Shown piece by piece: positions 52,301-64,000 of a stretch of 64,000 nt of DNA. Position numbers and translations under genes: made by a program. The DNA is from Bugula neritina (taxonomy: Eukaryota; Bryozoa; Gymnolaemata; Cheilostomatida; Bugulidae). Each line of letters begins with the position of its first letter. Position 1 is the stretch's first letter. The notes under the pieces were generated by a model. It had not been told where the DNA came from and did no database searches. It was given only the letters and a program-made list of their open reading frames with translations. Location of the stretch: the NCBI GenBank assembly GCA_964035545.1, contig OZ037765.1, positions 15,742,698 through 15,806,697 on the forward strand, in the 5' to 3' direction.

Positions 52301-54166
52301 AGTTTATAGTTCATCATTTTACTAAACTTGTAAAAGCATGTTAAAATATAGAACATTTTAAATGAATATCAGATTTCGTTGGTTCACTGCCAACAAACCG
52401 ACACAGTTCAAGGTTAGCCAGTGCAACATATTATACTAACCTTAATGTTGATTGTGAACTAAACCAAACTTGCAAAAACCCCAAAGTGCATTTTAATTTT
52501 ATTTGACAAGTTTTGTTTGTTATATAACTGTACCATGTGTAATAATTTCCAGAATCATTATATTTAGGTGGATTCTAGTGTGTGCAATTACTGCACTGGT
52601 CAAGTTACGTAATTTAGTAGAAACTACACAAGCTTTTAGCGTGAGAAAGAATAGATATATTTAGTATGATTATCCAAAAAGGGGTCACATCCAGTTACCC
52701 TGAATTAATATAAGGAAAAAGTATCACTATATCACTATCAACCGTACTCTCTAACTGACTGTCCGGAAGCTATCTGTTTCGTAGGGAGTAATCACAACAG
52801 GGAGTAATCACAACGTGATTGGAGACTCTTATATTCTATCGTGCCTCCACAATCCTAATACAGAGGGCTATGAGTATGCACAGTAGTTACACTTCCACCA
52901 GCCATTACACATGTTTAATGTCATTTTAAAGTTTCAATAATTTAAACTTATTTTAGTTGTCACACAACTATTGAAAATAGCTTAAAATAATGTTGAAGTA
53001 ACTTGGTTTTTTCCCCAAATTTGACAATTAGTGCAAAGCATGCTCTATGTATTTTTGAGAGTGTTGAAGTTCAAACCCAAGACTTCATGTTTACTAAGCC
53101 AAACGCTTTAACCACCAGACTACGCTTGCTCCTTATGCAATGCTCTACATTGGTAGATTAATATAGATTTATTCACGTTTTACCCCAAAAGCTTCCTTGT
53201 CTGTTATCAAAATTTATAATTTTTCGCATGTCTAATATACTCAGATTCTTCCCAAAAATATGTTATTTGTTGAGATGTGTTTTTCTAAACGTTACTATCA
53301 GAATTCTAAAAGCAATGGCAATTAGGGTCTATAGTACTTAGATCTGCTACTAATTTTAAAAAATATACTGAACTTGTTTTTACTCATATTTTCACTCAAC
53401 TGCAGTATTAAGTAAAACACCTTTTTTTATTTAAATTAAAAAAGCAATGAGTATCTTTTGAGATTTAACTTACATGCATGAAGTTTCTATATTTCGATCT
53501 GTGAAAATAACAAAATTGCACAGAGTGTAGTTACCCACCACTTGTCCTTGTGTGAAAATATTTCTCATCATTCTATTATGAATAATTATAAGTTCTTAAA
53601 TCTGATTTTAAAATAATTCATTATGCTAAGATTCTGGCTCGTCATATACCTTTTAACAATCATAACACACTCTTCCAGTTTCTAATCATATTTTTCAAGT
53701 TACATTAATGTTTTTTATATTTATTGCTATGTTGAAACCTTTTCAACTTCGAAGACTTCTAAAAGTCTACAGTGTTCCAATGAAGGTCATATAGCAATAA
53801 CAGTCATTGCATTTAGTATACCGCTGCATGTTTATACAACAGTGTGTCTGACCAGCTACTGATAACTGATAATATGGTGAGACTGAGTAGTGGTGTGATG
53901 TCTGTTCTCATGTTTATGTGCATCTTTTCTAGGAAGCTAACGTCAGCTTCTCACATCAGTTGAGAGTGAGAGACTATGTGTGCTCAACAAGCTCATCTGG
54001 TTACAGTTCCCTCACAGACCCTCAGTCAGGCTTGCATGTTGGCACTAGTGCAGCCAGCATCTCTTCAGGATCTCTTCTACATGAATACTGTGTTCTGGCC
54101 CAGGACATTGACTACTTTCTAGCTATGTTTAGATATACACAAAGAGTGCTGCGGTGGAATCAATAA
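15122..54166 (+). CDS. VPS13B: VPS13B orthologue, complete, 58 proposed exons
   Basis: Bridge-like lipid-transfer protein of the Golgi and early endosome; human VPS13B is the Cohen syndrome gene. The start ATG at 15122 gives MFRLESYIAPLVMSYIDRY, close to the family N-terminus, and the stop is TAA at 54164-54166. Joining my exons gives about 3,728 residues, against about 4,000 in human. Phases match throughout except that the exon 43/44 junction needs a weak donor. Clear family matches include VPWTKLGSEP, GYVQSLLNR, VCLDK, EESVGWASWAWSFVP, NPAFEWN, KRNMDRLSL-like SRNMDRLSLDD, and GVGKGILGAFTKPISG. Together these distinguish it from VPS13A/C/D. Introns range from under 100 bases to about 2 kb and carry several repeats listed separately. 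Block entries below give the exon coordinates. Two segments found in human are not visible (after exons 43 and 46). Confidence 0.95.
16882..17210. repeat. Candidate dispersed repeat in VPS13B intron 3
   Basis: The segment begins GGGTCATTCCGTGTCAAATC, a phrase I associate with the ends of dispersed DNA elements in several invertebrate genomes. Its composition differs from the flanking intron. No partner end was found in the window, so class and length are uncertain. Confidence 0.4.
17566..17619. repeat. (TA)n microsatellite
   Basis: An uninterrupted TA run of about 27 units within VPS13B intron 3. Confidence 0.95.
19392..21001 (+). other. VPS13B intron 6
   Basis: A 1.6-kb intron containing the minus-strand tRNA-derived SINE at about 20150-20350. 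The remainder is AT-rich with nothing recognised; the minus-strand frame at 19526-19726 has no family resemblance. Confidence 0.6.
20150..20350 (-). mobile_element. tRNA-derived SINE, copy 1
   Basis: On the minus strand, the head starts GGAGCTGCCGTAGTCTAGGG at 20350. It has a polymerase III A-box-like TAGTCTAGGGG and a B-box-like GAGTTCGAGTCC at 20286-20297. A tRNA-unrelated body follows to about 20150. The head matches a second copy at 53060-53132, including CTAGTAAACA. The 3' end is not defined. Confidence 0.75.
21002..25985 (+). CDS. VPS13B: VPS13B exons 7-17
   Basis: Exons: 21002-21187, 21841-22002, 22443-22600, 22796-22959, 23155-23312, 23672-23791, 23999-24190, 24295-24477, 24744-24886, 25430-25646, 25750-25985 (residues about 518-1158). 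This is part of the extended repeating beta-groove that carries lipids; motifs are weak but the order parallels human, for example QLPQPSNNLVYHC and SGCIFVPQKS. For exon 16 the acceptor at CTCCGTCAG (start 25430) is the one that keeps phase 0. Exon 13's donor (GTGCAG) is weak. Introns 22003-22442 and 24887-25429 are plain AT-rich DNA. Confidence 0.88.
26106..30752 (+). CDS. VPS13B: VPS13B exons 18-28
   Basis: Exons: 26106-26237, 26390-26568, 26784-26906, 27004-27139, 27716-27979, 28696-28872, 29006-29162, 29504-29648, 29748-29832, 30007-30192, 30500-30752 (residues about 1158-1770). The block continues the lipid-groove region. Recognisable pieces are AFLNFTYTRA, VELTPQVDNPLPH (human: MAPQADNPLGR) and NPAFEWNKI (human: NPALEWNM). 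Exon 23 starts after TGTTGACAG at 28696 because only this acceptor is in phase 0. Introns 27140-27715 and 27980-28695 hold no other gene; the latter starts with an 81-bp tandem duplication. Confidence 0.88.
27990..28126. repeat. 81-bp tandem duplication
   Basis: The block GTATGCATACATAGTATACA through AGGTTATA recurs 81 bases later with a few changes, separated by a shorter related half-unit (TGCATACATAGTATGCAGG). It lies just inside VPS13B intron 22. Confidence 0.8.
30753..31802 (+). other. VPS13B intron 28
   Basis: 1.05 kb of AT-rich intron. The short plus-strand frames at 31531-31725 and before 31803 are not supported as exons. The acceptor used is AATGTTTTCAG at 31802, in phase 1. No repeats were recognised. 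Confidence 0.6.
31803..37513 (+). CDS. VPS13B: VPS13B exons 29-38
   Basis: Exons: 31803-31931, 32519-32707, 32840-33031, 33518-33774, 34010-34151, 34384-34553, 34684-34877, 35016-35170, 37128-37323, 37438-37513 (residues about 1770-2337). Family landmarks are DDLRMGAFKYL (human: DDLRTGLFQYV), TWTYLQPRVISAI followed by NPIPFDYP, CSLEYWNL, and SSRTWRIVI. Exon 29 joins exon 30 as ILDKPEINIDIGRPV, phase 1. The intron 31932-32518 is plain. Intron 35171-37127 is the longest in this block and is described separately. Confidence 0.9.
35171..37127 (+). other. VPS13B intron 36
   Basis: A 1.96-kb intron. It opens with a roughly 42-bp tandem duplication (35186-35270; TTTCATTATTCAGTGTATGG twice). The rest is AT-rich with no recognisable exon: the flanking exons already align consecutively with the human protein, apart from about 30 residues. 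Confidence 0.55.
38076..41008 (+). CDS. VPS13B: VPS13B exons 39-43
   Basis: Exons: 38076-38258, 38671-38925, 39789-39887, 40021-40185, 40937-41008 or 41006 (residues about 2337-2594). This is the beta-propeller-like VAB (adaptor-binding) region. HSPF-type repeats correspond to human only loosely: FCWNKYSPLKVQLSQD aligns with the human segment YSWRSHKSPQLLHICIE. The first four junctions are all phase 0. Exon 43 has a good phase-0 donor (GTAAGA at 41009) and a weak phase-1 donor (GTGTAA at 41007); only the weak one joins exon 44 without a stop, unless an exon was missed. Intron 40186-40936 holds nothing recognised. Confidence 0.78.
39040..39400 (+). pseudogene. LINE reverse-transcriptase 3' remnant in VPS13B intron 40
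   Basis: In two adjacent plus-strand frames the sequence encodes LLMYAPPVWPSLFTKEA and then KLEKIQKPLMRIISPNASY. This matches the thumb/C-terminal region of jockey/CR1-type LINEs (YA.PVW...L...QK...RII.P..SY). Stops and a frameshift show that it is dead. It has the same orientation as VPS13B and lies between exons 40 and 41. Confidence 0.65.
41009..42534 (+). CDS. VPS13B: VPS13B exon 44 and its uncertain junction
   Basis: A small exon ends at 41839 with phase 2 and joins exon 45 as LSLRPSEST. Its start is 41803 (after GGTCTAG), giving SSSEAYVLSLRP when joined to the weak exon-43 donor. A start at 41788 would create a stop with that donor. The human protein has about 45-60 more residues here, including the conserved FSPLFIMRSHLPDP motif, and I could not find an exon for them in 41009-41787. 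A 26-bp duplication (CATAGTCACGTGCA twice) lies at 41066-41112. Intron 41840-42534 is otherwise plain. Confidence 0.5.
42535..43360 (+). CDS. VPS13B: VPS13B exons 45-46
   Basis: Exons: 42535-42795 and 43093-43360 (residues to about 2783). Exon 45 uses the phase-2 donor GTATAC at 42796, joining as VIYLLDGKFQP; the more obvious GTAATA upstream is in the wrong phase. Exon 46 encodes VEISWKQHWVGTASLLMTIK and FVNNTSVNICIVYG, which align with the human segment RVKLSIWKPYVRTLLIEL and following. Exon 46 ends at a CAG/GTATGT donor that is immediately followed by the minisatellite at 43376. Confidence 0.88.
43376..43850. repeat. 17-bp minisatellite next to a splice donor
   Basis: About 25-28 copies of a 17-base unit, TATGTACTAACTCACTC, with variants CCATGTAC and CCAGGTAC and an occasional longer unit containing CATATAATGC. 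The unit resembles the end of exon 46 and its donor (CTAACTCACTCCAGGTATGT). Several copies retain CCAGGTACTA, a potential splice donor. Confidence 0.95.
43855..43995 (-). pseudogene. Mariner-like transposase tail with terminal repeat
   Basis: On the minus strand, 43985-43890 reads WNLALIKGWHRCVEKKGGYN then EK, ending in a TGA. This has the C-terminal signature of mariner-type transposases (L..RW.KCVE..G.Y.EK). Just beyond the stop, the outer end ACGAGGTCAGTCTATGAG (from 43859) resembles a mariner terminal repeat and is preceded by TA. The rest of the element is missing and the inner side runs straight into the next minisatellite. Confidence 0.65.
44028..44240. repeat. 30-bp minisatellite, seven copies
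   Basis: The unit is CATGTGTTGAATGTTTGTAT plus about ten bases (AGTGTGTCTT). Copies start at 44039, 44069, 44099, 44129, 44160, 44190 and 44220: six spacings of 30 and one of 31. Because the unit is divisible by three it stays open in several frames, which explains the repetitive open frames on both strands here. They are not genes. Confidence 0.95.
44241..44926 (+). other. VPS13B intron 46, right part
   Basis: AT-rich intron between the minisatellite and exon 47. A minus-strand stretch at about 44280-44336 reads NGIRYAHAFITIDPDGE and looks protein-like, but it has no continuation and I do not recognise it. No exon for the missing VPS13B segment was found. Confidence 0.45.
44927..48012 (+). 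CDS. VPS13B: VPS13B exons 47-52
   Basis: Exons: 44927-45206, 45428-45799, 46124-46467, 46567-46833, 47276-47491 (donor uncertain), 47760-48012 (residues about 2783-3360). The region covers the end of the VAB domain and the start of the C-terminal part. Landmarks are LAVPLETS (human: VAVPLGNF), NGVTYIVV followed by PTIILHNNC (human: PRVIIHNRC), LLISVHASLKVFVATDNAPL (human: LLVSIHASLKLYIASDHTPL) and YGTGALYCAG. For exon 51, CAA/GTTAGC is the best phase-0 donor but sequence support is thin. Intron 46834-47275 is plain AT-rich DNA. Confidence 0.88.
45218..45263. repeat. Perfect 21-bp hairpin just after exon 47
   Basis: GCTAACAAAGCACACACTAAC is followed by a 4-base loop (AAAG) and then the exact reverse complement. 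The stem starts 12 bases after the exon 47 donor (45207), inside the intron. A perfect 21-bp stem with a tetraloop is far beyond chance. Confidence 0.97.
48388..49911 (+). CDS. VPS13B: VPS13B exons 53-55: ATG2-like C-terminal region
   Basis: Exons: 48388-48564, 49014-49184, 49744-49911. This is the most conserved part of the protein. Motifs are GWLVGSLELLFNPTGIVRSV, YLPYYGFQQSPAAFVTGVSQ, SRNMDRLSLDD, ALSQGLRQGFDGLALSFLGA, VAGLADEPLQGF and GVGKGILGAFTKPISGTAEF, in the same order as human. The amphipathic helices here are thought to bind membranes or lipid droplets in VPS13/ATG2 proteins. All junctions are phase 1. Introns 48013-48387, 48565-49013 and 49185-49743 show no other feature. Confidence 0.96.
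50811..54166 (+). CDS. VPS13B: VPS13B exons 56-58: PH-like C-terminus
   Basis: Exons: 50811-50922, 51879-52122, 53933-54166. They encode the PH-like domain that helps direct the protein to the Golgi. The exon 56/57 join reads KYALGLTMLAPHSGPVLCAV, phase 2, which fits the human segment KYVWKMLQSLGRPEVHMAL. Exon 57 has FALSEIDCVKHE (human: FPVTEIDCAQDS). Exon 58 ends with HEYCVLAQDIDYFLAMFRYT and a stop. Introns 49912-50810 and 50923-51878 are AT-rich with nothing recognised. Confidence 0.9.
52123..53932 (+). other. VPS13B intron 57
   Basis: A 1.8-kb intron carrying the second tRNA-derived SINE head at 53060-53132 on the minus strand. A short direct duplication (GGGAGTAATCACAAC twice) lies at about 52783-52815. 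Otherwise AT-rich. Confidence 0.6.
53060..53132 (-). mobile_element. tRNA-derived SINE, copy 2 (head)
   Basis: On the minus strand from 53132: GGAGCAAGCGTAGTCTGGTG, then TTGGCTTAGTAAACATGAAG and a B-box-like GGGTTTGAACTT. Spacing and wording match the copy at 20150-20350. The body after the head is not recognisable, so this copy is truncated or diverged. Confidence 0.7.
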
Positions 54167-54355
54167 ACACACAAGTGACTACCCCTACAACTATGCAGTA
54201 CTCACTGGCTGTGTCATAGGCAGTACTCACTTGCTATTTCATAATACTGCACTGACTGTTGCTTCCATTATTGTTATTTCACATTATTTTTAATAGCATT
54301 ACACATGCATAAGTTATGGAAACCATATTTATTATAATTCAAGCCATAAGTTTCA

Positions 54356-54361
54356 AATAAA
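54356..54361 (+). terminator. Polyadenylation signal AATAAA for VPS13B
   Basis: AATAAA about 190 bases after the stop codon. A second AATAAA overlaps the stop itself (54162-54167) and is less likely to be used. Confidence 0.6.
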
Positions 54362-56404
54362 GAACACATTTTTAGCAATTGTTATGATGAGTCACTGAGC
54401 TCTGACCTAGATGATCCATGTGAATAGCAGATAGTGTGCACAAGTATGTACAGTGTATTAGTGTGTACTAAGTAGCTTGTCATGTCCACTGTTCTGCTAT
54501 ACATATCGGAAATTATCAACTATGCACAGAATAGTTTTATTACTTTTTAATATTTTTAAATTTCTCCCTGCTGTAAGACAGCACCTTTGATGTTTCAAAT
54601 CACATTAGTCCAGCCCAGCTGTGCTGTGAGCATAATCCGATTGTCTTGAATACTAATAATACAACTGCATTGTTATTATATTATTGTAATCCTTAAGTTA
54701 ATGAAAGTATCCATGTGCTGCAGTTTTTGCTCTGCTGGAAAATGGCATGACATTGCTGTGAAGTTTTATTTTGACTAATAGAATATATAGAAGAATTCTC
54801 TTCTATTTTGTTTTATTTTTCTCTAGTATGCATACTTTACTACATCTTAAATATAATAAAAATACAAATATCATGTTATAATCTAATCTATATTTTGTTT
54901 TTGTGAATGCTTTTGACAATAATTTTGTTAATGTTTACCTCACATTCCATTGTGAATGATAGGGTTTTAGTGCTTTGTTTTGAAAAGCCAAAGTTTGCTC
55001 AGAAATCTATTTACGTATGATATAACAAGTTTTAGACTAGCTGTTTGGTCATTTTGAGCTTCTCAATAAATAGAGAATGCAAGATGATGAAGACATTTTT
55101 TCTAGTTTACTTGGTCAGCAGTAGTGCTGCTGTCAGTAGGGGGAAGTTATCTCGAGCCATCTGTTTACAGTAACAACATCTTTGACCTTAAATTCTATAT
55201 AGTAAAGTTCAAGTGGATAAGCAAGTTGATGAGCATAAACATGTATAAGATGACATGCTTAGTTTACCCAACTGTTATTGGTTGCTCATAACTTGTGTTC
55301 GGGCATTTGCTAAGACGCATTACTAACTGAACCTGCACTCTGTTCACTACTGACTACAAAGGCAAATACAGGTAAGAGTTTATATAGAGTAGAGCTAAGG
55401 CAGACTACTCATCCTTCTTTTCCACCAACAATCATGTGAAATCTTGGTTGGTGCTGAGTGGTAAAAGTAGTTTTGCCAGTAAGTAATCATAACTTAATGT
55501 AAACTTGTTACTAATTTATGGATAAAAGCAGAGGCCTTCCATTTGAACTTCTGTTGCCTAAAGCAATATGTTGTATATTAAAAATAAATATTCCTTTAGC
55601 ATAATTACTTTTAAAATATTTTAGTAGGTTCGGATACATATGGCACTAGCAAATGACTCATTAGTCAAATTTAGAATATAATATTTGAAGTATCTAAATT
55701 ATGAGTAATAACTATAATAAGCAATGAACATGGAGAATAACATTTTGAATACTTACAGATTGTCTATTGCAGAAACAATTCTAAACTTATGCTGGCAAAG
55801 TAAATTTATATCATATGAAATATTTCTTATTAACTGTTCCTTTTTAAAAGAGTCATACGAAGGAAATCAGAACCAAACATTAAAATTCGCAAAGAAAAGT
55901 CTTCCTGACTCATTTTGAAAGAATATGTGCACAATATTTTGAAAGTTGGGGCTGCCAAGCCTTAAAATATGCTGTTGGTTTGTCAGGATAAGGCACCACT
56001 TGTTGATGAAAACAGTTGTTATGCTAGGATAAGCTTCTCTTGCCTATTATTACCCTTTGCTAACTAGTGATCTAAAACTAAATGAACAGTTACAGGCATT
56101 GTTTACGAAGGCTGAATAAAAGTCTTTTTAATAATACAAACTTTCTACAAAACCATTAAAAACATATATGAAAATGTACAAATGTTCATCAAAATTCTTT
56201 GATATGTCACAATTGCTAATTGGTGGTATAAAAGTACTGCTGATGCTTTTGAGTAAGCCTCAACCTATAAATTATCACTAAAAATGATTGTGGATCTTTG
56301 TGGTGAGTCATCTGCACCTGTCTCATTTAGTGTTTTCAAGTGTTGTTGGTTTCTTGTAGGTACACTGCTAATTGCCTCAACTGTCTGACCAACCTATTTT
56401 TACT
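54362..56404. other. Intergenic DNA between VPS13B and fibulin
   Basis: About 2 kb of AT-rich DNA without a recognised gene. A GT-AG pair (donor GTGAGT near 56303, acceptor TTCTTGTAG near 56360) suggests a 5' untranslated intron of the fibulin gene. A short upstream open frame there would begin at an ATG at 56284. Promoter position unknown. Confidence 0.45.
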
Positions 56405-63906
<7,502 letters not shown>

Positions 63907-64000
63907 GTAATATTCAAATAGCATACAGTAGGTAGATTTTAGTGTAATATAGAAATGAGTTAACATTTAATGTGTACAATACATTTATTAAGCCCTGTAT

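Overview
This window is AT-rich, intron-dense nuclear DNA from an invertebrate animal. It has multi-exon genes with GT-AG introns, cadherin-type extracellular-matrix EGF modules, and both LINE-type and Penelope-type retroelements. A lophotrochozoan (mollusc, annelid or bryozoan-like) would fit, but that placement is inference. No bacterial features (operons, Shine-Dalgarno sites, CRISPR) were seen.

There are three protein genes. (1) Minus strand, 61-3653: the 5' part of an ANKHD1/ANKRD17 (Drosophila mask) orthologue. Seven exons join in frame and carry the first ankyrin-repeat block; the rest of the gene lies off the left edge. (2) Plus strand, 15122-54166: an apparently complete VPS13B orthologue in 58 proposed exons, about 3,730 residues, from the N-terminal chorein lipid-transfer segment to the C-terminal PH-like end. 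(3) Plus strand, 56405-63906 and beyond the right edge: a fibulin-1/2-like gene with signal peptide, anaphylatoxin-like modules and a chain of EGF modules. The three proteins have unrelated jobs (KH/ankyrin scaffold, Golgi lipid transfer, secreted matrix protein), so nothing suggests a functional cluster.

The interval between ANKHD1 and VPS13B (about 3.7-15.1 kb) is a mobile-element graveyard. From left to right it holds: a 1.9-kb non-autonomous hAT-like element with an exact 8-bp target duplication; a small inverted-repeat element; about 2.3 kb of degenerate strand-symmetric hexamer repeats with an embedded hairpin; a decayed LINE (endonuclease, reverse transcriptase, C-terminal zinc finger); a second hAT end joined to a second LINE fragment; and a Penelope-like GIY-YIG fragment between inverted repeats.

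VPS13B introns carry further relics: two copies of one tRNA-derived SINE family, a LINE 3' remnant, a mariner-like transposase tail, two minisatellites and a perfect 21-bp hairpin. The most interesting spot is 43360-44927. There a minisatellite resembles the sequence around the splice donor of exon 46 and contains donor-like copies, and roughly 60 residues present in the human protein have no visible exon. I found no evidence for a wholly new biological system; the findings are genome-structure observations.

Exon ends were placed by eye from GT/AG sites, reading-frame phase and remembered family sequence, without transcripts or database searches. Most VPS13B junctions are phase-consistent; the 43/44 junction and the exon 51 donor are the weakest.
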